In this document: in pieces, positions 33,991 to 43,331 of the stretch
Layout of the letters: each line of letters opens with the position of its first letter
How positions within the stretch are numbered: the stretch's first letter is position 1
NCBI GenBank assembly: GCA_025800125.1
Contig: JAOXSF010000038.1
Location: 38,048 to 102,047, forward strand
DNA: 64,000 nucleotides
Direction of reading: 5' to 3'
DNA from: Marinobacterium sp.
Lineage (GTDB): Bacteria; Pseudomonadota; Gammaproteobacteria; Pseudomonadales; Balneatricaceae
Notes under the pieces: generated by a model
What the model saw: only the letters and a program-made list of their open reading frames with translations
Told to the model about the DNA's origin: nothing
Database searches by the model: none
Program-made: the position numbers and the translations under genes

Positions 33991-35469
33991 ATGGCGTTGA
34001 TATATCAAACCTTCGGTGTACTGGTGCTTTGTGGCGTGCTGGGAGCCTGTACCCATATATCTGGTGGTCTGCCTGATCAGGGAATGGCTGAGCGTAGCCA
34101 GCAGCAGCTGGCGGCGGTGCCAGGCTGGCAGCAACAGCTGCATGGCCAGCCGGTGAGTCAGTTGTCTGATCTGATCGACAGCCCAGCACTTGCACAACGC
34201 ATTGCCCGTGGGCTGGCTGGGAATCCGGGGTTGCAACAAACTGCGCTGGCAGTGGAAATTGCCCGCCAGGCACGGGCCAGCCGTGCTGGAGCACTGTTGC
34301 CGCAGCTGTCGGCGGGGCTGAATTACAGTGACAGCGATAACGGCTATGGCCAGTTTAAGAGTGCGCTTGATGTCAGCTGGGCGCTGGATATGAGTGGCCG
34401 TTTAGGTGACGGTGTTGCCGCGCAGCAGGCTCGCGTTGCCAGTGCAGTGTCGGCCGAACGCTATAGCCGTGATCTGCTGGCAGTCAGCATTATGGATATC
34501 TGGTTACAGCAAGTGCAGCAGGCACGGCTGATTGCGATTGAACAGCAACGGCTGCAACTACTGGAGCAGAACGAGCTGACCATTGTCGAGCGTTACCGAA
34601 AAGGACTGGATGTGCTGACCGGGCTGGAAACCGCCCGCAGTAACAGCGCGTCGGCACGGGCGACGCTGGCGCAGTATCGGGAAAATGCCCGCACGTTGCA
34701 GCGGGCGATGGCGCTACTGCTGGGTGAGCCCGCCAGTCAGCTTGCTGAGCGCAGTGGGACGGTTGTTGGCACCGAATACCCGGCGGTTGTGATGCCGCTG
34801 GCAGCTTTACCGGCGCAGGATTTGAGCCGTCGACCTGACCTGCAACAGGCCTGGCTGGATATTCGGGTGGCTGATCTGAACCGTGATATTGCCTACAAGG
34901 CATTGCTGCCATCGTTTTCATTACAGCTGGCCCTGTCTGATACGGGCAGTGGCTTGCGGCAGTCACTGCTGACCAGCCCGGCCTGGTCATTACTGGGGCA
35001 GCTCAGCGCGCCGTTGTTTCAGGGGGGGACGTTACGAGCCGAAGCCGAAAGCGCGCGGCTGACAGCACAGCAGCGTTACTGGGCGTATCGCGAAACACTG
35101 CTCAAAGCGGTGAAAGAGGTGGAGGATGCACTGGGCCAGGAGCGGGCCCTCAGTGCACAGCAGCAACATGTTGAAACAGCGCTGGCCAGTGCTGAACGCA
35201 GTTATAACAATTACCTGAAAAAGTACCGTGAGGGGCTGGTGCCCTTTCTTGATCTGCTGACGGTACAGACCCGCACCTTTGATTTGCAGGTGCAGCAAAG
35301 TCAGGTTATCTATCAACGGCTCAGCAACCGTATCACCCTTGGGCTGGCGCTTGGGCTGGGGGTAAACTCCAGTGTTGACCCGCAACCCCTGGCTGGTAAC
35401 GTCTTACCCGTACAAACCTCGCCCGTAAAAACCTCATCGGTTCGTATCTCACAAGCAAACATTTCTTAA
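33991..35469 (+). CDS. Outer membrane efflux lipoprotein (OprM/NodT family)
   Basis: 492 residues from the ATG at 33991, which has AGGAG ten bases upstream. Lipoprotein signal with lipobox GVLGAC (Cys near 20). The TolC-like repeats follow: SDLIDSPALAQRIARGLAGNPGLQQTALAVEIARQARA, FKSALDVSWALDMSGRLGD and the second half YKALLPSFSLQLALSDTGSGL, with the coupling segment LLKAVKEVEDAL. It forms the outer-membrane duct of the pump encoded by the next two genes. The C-terminal tail is extended by short repeats (PVQTSPVKTSSVRI). Confidence 0.92.
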   Translation: MALIYQTFGVLVLCGVLGACTHISGGLPDQGMAERSQQQLAAVPGWQQQLHGQPVSQLSDLIDSPALAQRIARGLAGNPGLQQTALAVEIARQARASRAGALLPQLSAGLNYSDSDNGYGQFKSALDVSWALDMSGRLGDGVAAQQARVASAVSAERYSRDLLAVSIMDIWLQQVQQARLIAIEQQRLQLLEQNELTIVERYRKGLDVLTGLETARSNSASARATLAQYRENARTLQRAMALLLGEPASQLAERSGTVVGTEYPAVVMPLAALPAQDLSRRPDLQQAWLDIRVADLNRDIAYKALLPSFSLQLALSDTGSGLRQSLLTSPAWSLLGQLSAPLFQGGTLRAEAESARLTAQQRYWAYRETLLKAVKEVEDALGQERALSAQQQHVETALASAERSYNNYLKKYREGLVPFLDLLTVQTRTFDLQVQQSQVIYQRLSNRITLGLALGLGVNSSVDPQPLAGNVLPVQTSPVKTSSVRISQANIS

Positions 35470-35497
35470 GCAAACATTTCTCAAGCATACATTTCAC
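35453..35497. repeat. Three 15-bp repeats across a stop codon
   Basis: aagcaaacatttctt, aagcaaacatttctc and aagcatacatttcac (35453-35497). The stop codon of the efflux lipoprotein lies inside the second unit. Confidence 0.9.
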
Positions 35498-35507
35498 GAG
35501 TAGAAGC

Positions 35508-36776
35508 ATGAACAGACTGACTGTACAGATTGTGGTGTCTGTGCTGGCGGCTGGTGGGCTGGCTGCTGGCTGGACATTCAGTCAGGCGTCGATGTCGGCT
35601 GAACCTGAGCCGCCACCCGCCAGAGCGCAACAGGCTTATCCGGCGGTTACCACCCTTGCTGTCAAGCCAGGAAACTATCAGGCACAGGTGACCGGCTTTG
35701 GTCAGGCACAACCGGTGCAGCGTTTACAACTGGCGGCTGAAGTCAGTGGCCGGGTGACACAGTTGTCAGCCAGGCTGCGCAGTGGCCAGCGTTTTAAGGC
35801 GGGCGAGTTGTTGTTGAAAATCGACAGCACCGCTTACCGTCAGGCGTTGGCCAGTGCCCGTGCAGAGCTGGCCAGTGCTGAGGTTGAGTTGCTGCAACAG
35901 CAACAGAACCGTAAACAGGCACGCGCTGAATGGCAGCGTTCCGGGTTAGGGGGGAAACCTGATTCGGCGCTGGCGCTGTATCAGCCACAGGTTGATGCGG
36001 CGGCGGCCAAGGTTGTTTATGCCCGCCAGTTGCTGGCCAGAGCCCAGGCCGATCTGAACAAAACTGAGGTGCGGGCACCGTTCAATGCGCTAGTGGTATC
36101 GCGCTCGGTGGAGCTGGGCAGTTACCTGCAACCGGGTAGTGCATTGGTGCAGCTGTATGGCAGTGATCAACTGGAAGTATCGGTCGAGCTGTCTGCTCGT
36201 CAGTGGCAGAGTTTGCCCAGACTGGATGAAACACAGCAAGCGCCCACCGCCTGGCCGGTAATGTTGGTGGATACAGAAACCGGCCAGCGCTGGCAGGGTC
36301 AGGTTGATCGTGCCACTGCTCATATTGACGGTGCCAGCCGTCAGCGGGCGTTGATTATCCGGGTAGACAAGCCGCTGCAACGGTCGCAGCCTATCTATCC
36401 TGGCACTTTTGTAAAGGCGGAAATTCCAGGCCGTGAACTGCATGCCCTGTGGCAGTTGCCTGCTTCGGCGCTGACTCGCAGTAACCGTGTCTGGTATCTC
36501 GATGGCGAAGACAGGTTGCAAAACCAGCCTGCCGAGGTGCGTTTTCGCCGTGATGGTCAGGTGTATCTGCAACCGGTTGTTGCACTGCAATCGGCGCAGA
36601 TCGTGGTACAGCCGCTGGCCAGCTATCTACCAGGTATGAAGGTGATCCCGCACCCGGCTCAAGTACTGCCAGGCAGAGCTGAGGATAGCGTTGCAGCTGT
36701 TGATAGCACGATAGCTGTTGATAGCACGGTAGCTGTTGATAGTACGGTAGCTGTTGAGAATGGGGGAATGCCATGA
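35508..36776 (+). CDS. RND efflux periplasmic adaptor (membrane fusion protein)
   Basis: 422 residues. N-terminal membrane anchor (TVQIVVSVLAAGGLAAGWTF). Adaptor domains in order: first lipoyl half (VTGFGQAQPVQRLQLAAEVSGRV), alpha-hairpin (SARAELASAEVELLQQQQNRKQARAEW), second lipoyl half ending VRAPFNALVVSRSVELGSYLQPGSAL, beta-barrel and membrane-proximal domain. The C-terminus carries VAVDST-type repeats encoded by 18-bp units. It overlaps the RND gene by 4 bp. Confidence 0.93.
   Translation: MNRLTVQIVVSVLAAGGLAAGWTFSQASMSAEPEPPPARAQQAYPAVTTLAVKPGNYQAQVTGFGQAQPVQRLQLAAEVSGRVTQLSARLRSGQRFKAGELLLKIDSTAYRQALASARAELASAEVELLQQQQNRKQARAEWQRSGLGGKPDSALALYQPQVDAAAAKVVYARQLLARAQADLNKTEVRAPFNALVVSRSVELGSYLQPGSALVQLYGSDQLEVSVELSARQWQSLPRLDETQQAPTAWPVMLVDTETGQRWQGQVDRATAHIDGASRQRALIIRVDKPLQRSQPIYPGTFVKAEIPGRELHALWQLPASALTRSNRVWYLDGEDRLQNQPAEVRFRRDGQVYLQPVVALQSAQIVVQPLASYLPGMKVIPHPAQVLPGRAEDSVAAVDSTIAVDSTVAVDSTVAVENGGMP
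36693..36764. repeat. Four 18-bp repeats at the adaptor C-terminus
   Basis: gcagctgttgatagcacg (36693-36710), atagctgttgatagcacg (36711-36728), gtagctgttgatagtacg (36729-36746), gtagctgttgagaatggg (36747-36764); they encode AVDSTI/AVDSTV units just before the stop. Confidence 0.93.
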
Positions 36777-39700
36777 GTTCGCCGCAGTCTGCCCCGACAA
36801 CGGACGGTATCATCGGCTGGTTTGCCCGTAACAGTGTGGCGTCTAATCTGTTGATGCTCAGTGTGATTGTGCTGGGCCTGCTGTCGATTGACGGGTTGCG
36901 TAAGGAGGCTTTTCCACCCTGGCCGGTGGACTCGGTAACGGTGTCGGTCAGCTACGACAGTGGTGATGCCCGGCTGACGGAAGAAGGTATTGCGATCAAG
37001 GTGGAGGAGGCTCTGGCCAATGTTACTGGCATTAAACGGGTGACTTCGGTGTCGGATGCCAGTAGTGCAACCGTTACCGTGGAGGCCCACAGCGGTTATG
37101 ACCTTGACCTGTTGCTGCGGGATGTCAAAAGCAAGGTCGATGCGATCTATAACCTGCCTGCTGAAGCTGAAAAGCCGGTGATTGAAAAGGCACAGCTGAA
37201 TGAACATGCCTATTCAATAAAGATTTTCGGTGAGGCGAACCGTGCGACGTTGCAGACGTTGGCAGAGCAGATACGGGCGGATCTGCTGGCGCAGACCCAT
37301 ATCAGCAATGTCACGACGCGCGGTAAAGCTGAGGCGCTGTTGTCGATTGAGATCGACGAGGCGAAGCTGGAAGCCTACGGCCTGACCTTGGCCCAGGTGG
37401 CGCAGGCAGTGAATGCTGAGTCGTCGGTGGCGCTGTCAACCAGCTTGCGCAGTGCGCGGCAGATTATCCGTCTGAAGGCGTCGGAGCAGGCGTACTTTCG
37501 CCAGCAGTTTGCGCTGATTCCGCTGATTACCACTGCCAGCGGCGCGATTATCCGGTTGGGTGACGTCAGCCGGATTGAAGATGCTTTTTCTGACCGTACA
37601 TTTGTACTGGCCCGTTATAACGGCGACAACGGTATCGGGTTGGAGATGACGGTGGATGAAACCGGCGATGTACTGAAGCTGATCGAGCAGGCCGATGCTG
37701 TGGTTGCTCGCTGGCAGGCTAAAACAACCCTGCCACAGGGTATTCATATTGCTGCCTGGAATGATGGCGGTGAGCTGATCCGTGATCGACTGGCTTTGCT
37801 GGTCAAAAATGCGCTGTCGGGGATCGCGCTGGTGTTTATTGTGCTGGCGCTGTTTCTCAATCTGCGGGTGGCGCTTTGGGTAACGGCAGGGTTGCCGTTT
37901 ATCTTCTGCGGTACGCTGTTCTTTATGACTGAGCAGTTCACCGGTATGTCGATCAACGAGATGACTACTTTCGGTTTTATTCTGGCGCTGGGAATTGTGG
38001 TGGATGATGCCGTGGTGGTGGGCGAAAGTATCTACGAGAGTCGCCGCAAATATGGCGATACCCTGCAAAGCACCATTTATGGCACCCGCCGGGTGGCGGT
38101 GCCGACGGTGTTTGGTGTGCTGACTACGATTGCTGTGTTTGTCGCCCTGAGTAATGTCGCTGGTGGTATGGGCCAGGTATACGCCCAGTTTGCGGTGATT
38201 GTCACCATCTGTCTGTTGCTGTCGGTGGTTGAGTCCAAGCTGATTCTGCCGTCCCATCTGGCCCATATTGATACGCGCGGCGGTGATAACCCAAAGCAAC
38301 CTGATGAAATGCAACCGATGAGTGGCTGGCGCAACGGATGGCGCTGGTTGCAGCAGGGCTGTGATCGCGCACTGAGCAACTTTAACCGTTACCTCTATGC
38401 ACCGTTGATTCGTCAGGTGATTGCATTCCGCTATGCTGCTGTCATGGTGGCGCTGACGCTGTTTGTGCTGGTACTGAGTATGCCGTTCAACGGCAGTGTG
38501 CGGTTGGGGTTCTTCCCGGATATTCCCGGTACGGTGATTGAAGCCAGTCTGACCATGCAGCAGGATGTCAGCTTTGGCCTGACCAGCCGCAACCTGGAGA
38601 TACTTGAGCAAGCCGCTATGCAGGCTGATCAGCAACTGCGTGATGATGCCGGAGCCGTTGAGCAGCACTCTGCGATTGCCACGCTGGAGGTAATCGCCAG
38701 TGACGACCATAACGGCACAGTAACCGTTGAACTGCATAAAGGTGCTGTGTACAGCATCAATACTTTTGTGCAGCAATGGAAAGCCGCTGTCCCTGCACTG
38801 GAAGGTGTACGGGCATTTGATATTTCCTCTGGACCAGGGGGAATGAATGACTTCAAGGTGGAGCTGAAAGCCTGGAATACCGAGTCATTGCAGGCTGCTG
38901 GACAGCGTTTTCGTGCTGCACTGGCCGCTATTGAGGGGGTGGGCGCGATTGATGATAACTTCAACACCGGGCAGAGCTTGCTGCGCTTCCAGCTGACAGC
39001 GCAGGGCCATGCGCTGGGGATGACCACTGCGCAGCTGTCACAGCAATTGTTGCAAGCGTTTGGTGGCGATGTGGTGCAGCGTTACCAGCGTGGACGCAAT
39101 GAGGTGAAGGTGCGTATTCGCTACCCACAGGCTGCCCGACAGACGATAGAGAGTGTGCTGGCTGCCCGTGTGCGGCTGGCCGATGGCACCCTGGTGCCGT
39201 TGTCCGTTGTAGCGGTAGCAACAGCCGGAGTGGAGCAAAATGAGCGCACCCGTATTGCAGGCTTACCTGCTTATTATGTGACGGCCAGTGTCGATAAGAT
39301 GCTGTTATCACCTGGTGAGCTGGTGAAGCAGTTGCAGGCGCAGCTGGTGCCGCAGTTGCAACAGCGCTATCCGGATTTGAGCATTCACTTTGCCGGTGAA
39401 GCAGAAGAACAGGCTGAGACCACAGGTTCAATGTCGCAGTTATTTATTATTGCCCTGCTGGCGATCTATATTCTGCTGGCGGTGCCGTTGCGCTCTTATA
39501 TTCAGCCGGTGATTATTATGACAGCGATTCCGTTTGGGCTTGTAGGGGCAATTCTGGGCCACTGGCTGAACGATATGATGCTCAGTGTGTTGTCGTTTAA
39601 TGGCATTGTGGCGCTGAGCGGGGTCGTGGTGAATGACAGCCTGTTGCTGGTGTCGCGTTTCAATGATAACCGGGCGGCGGGTGGGGCGTTGCAGGCGTCG

Positions 39701-40018
39701 ATTCTGGAAGCCTGTACCGGCCGTTTGCGTCCGGTACTGTTGACTTCGTTAACCACCTTTGCCGGGTTGTTACCGTTGCTGAATGAAACCTCGACGCAGG
39801 CGCAGTTTATTATTCCGGCGGCGGTATCGCTGGGGTATGGCATTCTGTTCGCGACTGTAATTACCCTGCTGATTATTCCAGCCCTGTTGATGATTCAGCA
39901 GGATATTGCCGGGCTGCTGCGCTTTTCAGCGGCGGAGCCAACACGCCTGCAATCACTGCCACCACGACTATCGCAACCGGAGAAAAACCATGCTCAATAC
40001 CCTGCTGGTGGAAGATGA
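36773..40018 (+). CDS. RND efflux transporter, inner-membrane pump
   Basis: 1081 residues, full-length HAE1-type RND permease. TM1 near residue 20 (NSVASNLLMLSVIVLGLLSI), a large periplasmic loop, TM2-6 with the proton-relay motif LGIVVDDAVVVGES in TM4, a second TM7 start (IRQVIAFRYAAVMVALTLFV), a second loop and TM8-12 ending VSLGYGILFATVITLLIIPALLM. It should export hydrophobic or cationic compounds powered by proton entry. With the lipoprotein, the adaptor and the two-component genes it forms a five-gene operon. The substrate cannot be read. Confidence 0.94.
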   Translation: MSSPQSAPTTDGIIGWFARNSVASNLLMLSVIVLGLLSIDGLRKEAFPPWPVDSVTVSVSYDSGDARLTEEGIAIKVEEALANVTGIKRVTSVSDASSATVTVEAHSGYDLDLLLRDVKSKVDAIYNLPAEAEKPVIEKAQLNEHAYSIKIFGEANRATLQTLAEQIRADLLAQTHISNVTTRGKAEALLSIEIDEAKLEAYGLTLAQVAQAVNAESSVALSTSLRSARQIIRLKASEQAYFRQQFALIPLITTASGAIIRLGDVSRIEDAFSDRTFVLARYNGDNGIGLEMTVDETGDVLKLIEQADAVVARWQAKTTLPQGIHIAAWNDGGELIRDRLALLVKNALSGIALVFIVLALFLNLRVALWVTAGLPFIFCGTLFFMTEQFTGMSINEMTTFGFILALGIVVDDAVVVGESIYESRRKYGDTLQSTIYGTRRVAVPTVFGVLTTIAVFVALSNVAGGMGQVYAQFAVIVTICLLLSVVESKLILPSHLAHIDTRGGDNPKQPDEMQPMSGWRNGWRWLQQGCDRALSNFNRYLYAPLIRQVIAFRYAAVMVALTLFVLVLSMPFNGSVRLGFFPDIPGTVIEASLTMQQDVSFGLTSRNLEILEQAAMQADQQLRDDAGAVEQHSAIATLEVIASDDHNGTVTVELHKGAVYSINTFVQQWKAAVPALEGVRAFDISSGPGGMNDFKVELKAWNTESLQAAGQRFRAALAAIEGVGAIDDNFNTGQSLLRFQLTAQGHALGMTTAQLSQQLLQAFGGDVVQRYQRGRNEVKVRIRYPQAARQTIESVLAARVRLADGTLVPLSVVAVATAGVEQNERTRIAGLPAYYVTASVDKMLLSPGELVKQLQAQLVPQLQQRYPDLSIHFAGEAEEQAETTGSMSQLFIIALLAIYILLAVPLRSYIQPVIIMTAIPFGLVGAILGHWLNDMMLSVLSFNGIVALSGVVVNDSLLLVSRFNDNRAAGGALQASILEACTGRLRPVLLTSLTTFAGLLPLLNETSTQAQFIIPAAVSLGYGILFATVITLLIIPALLMIQQDIAGLLRFSAAEPTRLQSLPPRLSQPEKNHAQYPAGGR

Positions 40019-40655
40019 CCGCGACCTGGCGCTGTCGGTGATTGACCATCTTGAGCTGGAGCAGATCAGTTGTGATTATGCTGCCAATGGTATTGAGGGC
40101 GCTGCATTGCTGACGCAATACCGTTACGACGTGATTATTCTGGACCTCAATATGCCCGGTATGGATGGCCTGACATTGTGCCAGCGGTTACGGGAACAGG
40201 GCGATACCACGCCGGTACTGATGCTGACCGCACGTGATACCCTGGCGCAGAAGGTGGAAGGTTTTCATGCTGGCACCGATGACTACATGATCAAACCGTT
40301 TGAAATCGAAGAACTGATAGTGCGCTTGCAGGCATTGGCCCGGCGTCGTAGTGGCCAGGTGGCCCGGCTCGATGCTGGGCCGCTCAGCCTTAACCTTAAC
40401 CAGCGTAGCGCCAGCCTGCATGGCGAACCTGTCCGGCTGACCCCAACCGGGTTTCGTATTCTGGAAGTGCTGTTAAGGGCCAGCCCGGACCCGGTGTCTC
40501 AGCTGGAGTTAAGTCGCAAAGTCTGGGGCGATGATATTGTCGATAGTAATAAATTGCGGGTGCATATTCATAACCTGCGCAAGGTGCTGGGTAGTGCGGA
40601 AATGCTGCTGCAAACCGTGCCTGGCTATGGTTTTTGTATCCAGTCCTGCGTGTGA
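39990..40655 (+). CDS. OmpR/PhoB-family response regulator
   Basis: 221 residues from the ATG at 39990, which overlaps the pump gene by 29 bp. Receiver domain: acidic pair in LLVEDDRD, phosphorylated Asp in DVIILDLNMPGMDG, Thr/Ser in LMLTARD, Lys in DYMIKPF. C-terminal winged helix with LTPTGFRILEVLLRASPDPVSQ and RVHIHNLRKVLG...TVPGYGFCI. It presumably regulates the efflux operon that encodes it; partner kinase is the next gene. Confidence 0.94.
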   Translation: MLNTLLVEDDRDLALSVIDHLELEQISCDYAANGIEGAALLTQYRYDVIILDLNMPGMDGLTLCQRLREQGDTTPVLMLTARDTLAQKVEGFHAGTDDYMIKPFEIEELIVRLQALARRRSGQVARLDAGPLSLNLNQRSASLHGEPVRLTPTGFRILEVLLRASPDPVSQLELSRKVWGDDIVDSNKLRVHIHNLRKVLGSAEMLLQTVPGYGFCIQSCV

Positions 40656-40676
40656 TGTTTTGTTGAGAATATGATT

Positions 40677-42002
40677 ATGCCGCGACAACTGTTCAGAACA
40701 GATAGTCTGAAAACGTATATCTTTTTCTGGGTAACCCTGCTGGCACTGGCGATGGCGTTACTGCTGTCGTACCAGAGCACTCAGTACTTTCTGAAAGGGC
40801 TGAATATGATCACCGGGGCACAGATGGAAGAAGCGGCAGAATTGCTACCTGAAGGCCAGCGTGAGGCCGAGCTGCCTTTTGGTTACCACGTTGCAGCAGA
40901 CTGGCAGTCGGTGCCGAAAGCAGTGCGTGATGTGTTCATACAGCCGCCACAGCAGCTGGATACCCTGCAACTGCATTTTGAAAACTGGTGGTATTTTGCT
41001 CCGCCGGAGCGAGCGTTCTTTCTGCTGGCATCGCGCAATCAACAGGGGAAATTACGCTTTATTTCGATGTATGACCCCGAGCATGAACATGCTGCGGATA
41101 GCAGGCCTGATAAAGCACCCGAGGAAATTGACCCGATGGTAAAAATCGCCCTCTGGGGGTTAGGTGCCATTGTTATTTATGTGCTACTGATATATCGGGT
41201 ACTGGGTAGTCTGGCGCAGCCGGTACAGTCGCTGTACCACTGGGCTCGTGAACTACAGCTGGAAACCTTGACACCGCAACGGCCAGATTTTCAATATCAG
41301 GAGTTGAACGCCCTGGCTACCATCCTCCATAACAGTTTGCAGGATGTCAGCCAGACATTGGCCAGAGAACGTGAGTTTCTGGGTTTTGCCAGCCATGAGC
41401 TGCGTACCCCTATCGCCACGTTGCGCAGTAGCGCGACCCTGCTGGATAAAGTTAACCCGCGGCCCAGCGCTAAAGAGCGCGAAGTGCGTGACCGTATTCT
41501 GCGTGCCAGCCTGGCCATGAAAGGGATCACCGAAACCCTGTTATGGCTGAACCGGGATGAACAGCAGTTGATACCCACCCGTGAGATTGCTGTTGATCAG
41601 CTGGTTCAGCGGGTGGTGGCTGAACAGCGTTATTTACTCAGTGGCAAAGCTGTTGAATTGAAGATCAGCATAACACCTTGTCTGGCACAGCTGCCTGAAG
41701 ATGCCTTTCAAATTCTGTTGACCAACCTGATTCGTAATGCGTTTCAGCACACCATCAGCGGCCATATTCAGATTAATCAAAGCCGGGATCAGATCGAGAT
41801 CATCAATAGTCTGGTCAGTACCGGTGAAAGCGCCCAGGCAGGCTTTGGCCTTGGCCTGAAACTGACACGAAAGCTGGTACAGCGCTTTGGCTGGAAGCTG
41901 CTGGAAGAACAGCATAAAAGTGAAAATCGGGTACGGCTGGGGTTTAGGTTTCAGACGGTATTCAAACAGAACCAGAAAAACGCCCTGCTCATAACTCTAT
42001 GA
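40677..42002 (+). CDS. Sensor histidine kinase of the efflux operon
   Basis: About 441 residues. Two membrane helices (LKTYIFFWVTLLALAMALLL near the N-terminus and VKIALWGLGAIVIYVLLIYRV near 160) enclose a periplasmic sensor of about 120 residues. The H box is FLGFASHELRTPIATLRSS, the N box LLTNLIRNAFQHT and the G box GFGLGLKLTRKL; the ATPase domain is compact. ATG at 40677 is favoured over 40671 by spacing to GAG. The last codons run into a terminator at 41976-42018. It marks the end of the host segment. Confidence 0.92.
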   Translation: MPRQLFRTDSLKTYIFFWVTLLALAMALLLSYQSTQYFLKGLNMITGAQMEEAAELLPEGQREAELPFGYHVAADWQSVPKAVRDVFIQPPQQLDTLQLHFENWWYFAPPERAFFLLASRNQQGKLRFISMYDPEHEHAADSRPDKAPEEIDPMVKIALWGLGAIVIYVLLIYRVLGSLAQPVQSLYHWARELQLETLTPQRPDFQYQELNALATILHNSLQDVSQTLAREREFLGFASHELRTPIATLRSSATLLDKVNPRPSAKEREVRDRILRASLAMKGITETLLWLNRDEQQLIPTREIAVDQLVQRVVAEQRYLLSGKAVELKISITPCLAQLPEDAFQILLTNLIRNAFQHTISGHIQINQSRDQIEIINSLVSTGESAQAGFGLGLKLTRKLVQRFGWKLLEEQHKSENRVRLGFRFQTVFKQNQKNALLITL

Positions 42003-42018
42003 AAACAGGGCGTTTTTT
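41976..42018 (+). terminator. Terminator of the efflux/two-component operon
   Basis: aaaaacgccctg ... cagggcgtttttt: stem of 7 GC-rich pairs (41981-41987 with 42006-42012) extended by A/T pairs, and a T6 run. It overlaps the kinase stop codon and also looks usable from the other strand. Confidence 0.88.
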
Positions 42019-42038
42019 CTTGCTAGAGCTTTCTATAA

Positions 42039-42095
42039 TTATAAACCGAGCTTCTCCAGGACGTACTCGGCATCTTTGTCCCTGATGTTTATAAT
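42039..42095 (-). pseudogene. Severed 3' end of a host gene, probable attL
   Basis: Read on the minus strand, a frame opens after a stop and ends INIRDKDAEYVLEKLGL followed by TAA at 42039. It has no start of its own, ends in a host-like GC-rich style, and lies 22 bp beyond the integrase stop. Phages that insert at the 3' end of a gene leave exactly this: the original terminal codons on one side and the gene body, completed by phage DNA, on the other. The gene is not recognised, and the other attachment site is outside the window. Confidence 0.45.
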
Positions 42096-42116
42096 TCATT
42101 GTTTTTAAAGAAAAAC

Positions 42117-43331
42117 TCAAATTACGTCTTTCTCTGTGTGATTCTGGTGTGATTTCTTTATCACATTGTTCCAGTTACCGCGTGGCTTGTATGTTTGACC
42201 ACTATTTTTCGGAATCCAGCGGCCATACACGCGGTTCAGCATGTCTGTGCCTCTGTGGCCCAGTTGCTTGGCAACCCATAGAATGTCTTCGCCTTCAGTC
42301 AGCATCTGGCTGGCGAACGTGTGGCGAGCCTGGTACTGGTTTCTGTAGCGAATGCCAGCCCGTGCGATTGTTGGTTTCCAGACATAAGTGCCCAGGTTGC
42401 GGTGATCCATGAAGGGTTTTTTGCTTTTCTGAAAGCGGAACACATGGCCTTTCTCGCCGTCCAGGAAAAACGTCAGCCGTTTCTGTTGCAGCAGAGCATC
42501 ATAGACAGGTGGCAGCATGTCGATCAGCCGGATCGAGTTATCAGTTTTCGGGCTCTGGTTATTACCCAGCACGTGGGACTTGTTCACATCAATGAACTGT
42601 TCATCAAAGTTTATATCTTCCCAGGTCAGGGCGATCAGCTCGCCCGGACGCATACCGGTAAACAGCCAGGTGGTGATCATTGGCCTGTACCAGTCTACAG
42701 CGGCACTGATCAGCGCGTTGATTTCGTACTGATTGAAAGGGTCAGGTTCATACTCTGATTTGATTCTTTCTTTCGGCAGGAGGTGTTCCAGCTTCATACC
42801 TTCCAGTGGGCTGCGCTCAATATACCGATCCTGTACAGCCAGGCTCAGGGCAAAATCCAGCATAATGCGATGGTTTCGCAGTGTTCTTGCTGATAGCCCA
42901 GATTTCAGCACCCAATCCCTGATCATTTTCGGGGTAAGGTGGTCTATACGAAGGTGGCCGAAGGTGGGTAGCAGCTGTGCTTTCAAACTGTTGCTGTAGG
43001 CTTTCAGTGACGAAGGTTTCAGCTGACCACACTTGATACGGTAAGCTTCTTCAAATAGCTCTTTCATAAATGGCTTACGGGTATTAAAACCAAATCGCTG
43101 AGCTGTTTTGCTGCCGGGAAACTTTTCATCGTAATTAAACGTGCCACGTTCAATCTCTGCATACACTTCGTGCCGTAGCCGCTCGGCATAGCGAAGATTG
43201 CCCGCAGTCGCGGGCATCTTCAAGGTTTCGCGGCACTGAACGCCTTTGTATACAAAGGCGATCTGGATTGATTCAGAGTGTTTATTTTTTCTGATTGTTA
43301 CCCCCTTCGGGAGCGTTTTCCTTCCAGCCAT
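42117..43331 (-). CDS. int: Tyrosine recombinase integrase
   Basis: 404 residues from the ATG at 43331 (MAGRKTLPKGVTIRKNK); upstream codons overlap xis and look non-coding. N-terminal Arp2-like DNA-binding start, SAM-like core-binding domain (FEEAYRIKCGQLKPSSLKAYSNSLKAQLL), then the catalytic domain with Arg in TGMRPGELIAL, the HxxR-type box QARHTFASQML and Tyr in LNRVYGRW. It catalyses integration at the attachment site adjacent to it. Its start lies inside xis, so it is translated as the last gene of the leftward early operon. Confidence 0.95.
   Translation of the reverse strand: MAGRKTLPKGVTIRKNKHSESIQIAFVYKGVQCRETLKMPATAGNLRYAERLRHEVYAEIERGTFNYDEKFPGSKTAQRFGFNTRKPFMKELFEEAYRIKCGQLKPSSLKAYSNSLKAQLLPTFGHLRIDHLTPKMIRDWVLKSGLSARTLRNHRIMLDFALSLAVQDRYIERSPLEGMKLEHLLPKERIKSEYEPDPFNQYEINALISAAVDWYRPMITTWLFTGMRPGELIALTWEDINFDEQFIDVNKSHVLGNNQSPKTDNSIRLIDMLPPVYDALLQQKRLTFFLDGEKGHVFRFQKSKKPFMDHRNLGTYVWKPTIARAGIRYRNQYQARHTFASQMLTEGEDILWVAKQLGHRGTDMLNRVYGRWIPKNSGQTYKPRGNWNNVIKKSHQNHTEKDVI

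Noticed and set aside
37436..38776. Open frame of 446 codons on the - strand
   Set aside because: Antisense to the RND pump gene; composition (His/Gln-rich, no domains) is that of a shadow frame.
42003..42116. tRNA gene as prophage attachment site
   Set aside because: No tRNA cloverleaf or 3' tRNA end is visible here; only a short protein-coding tail is present.
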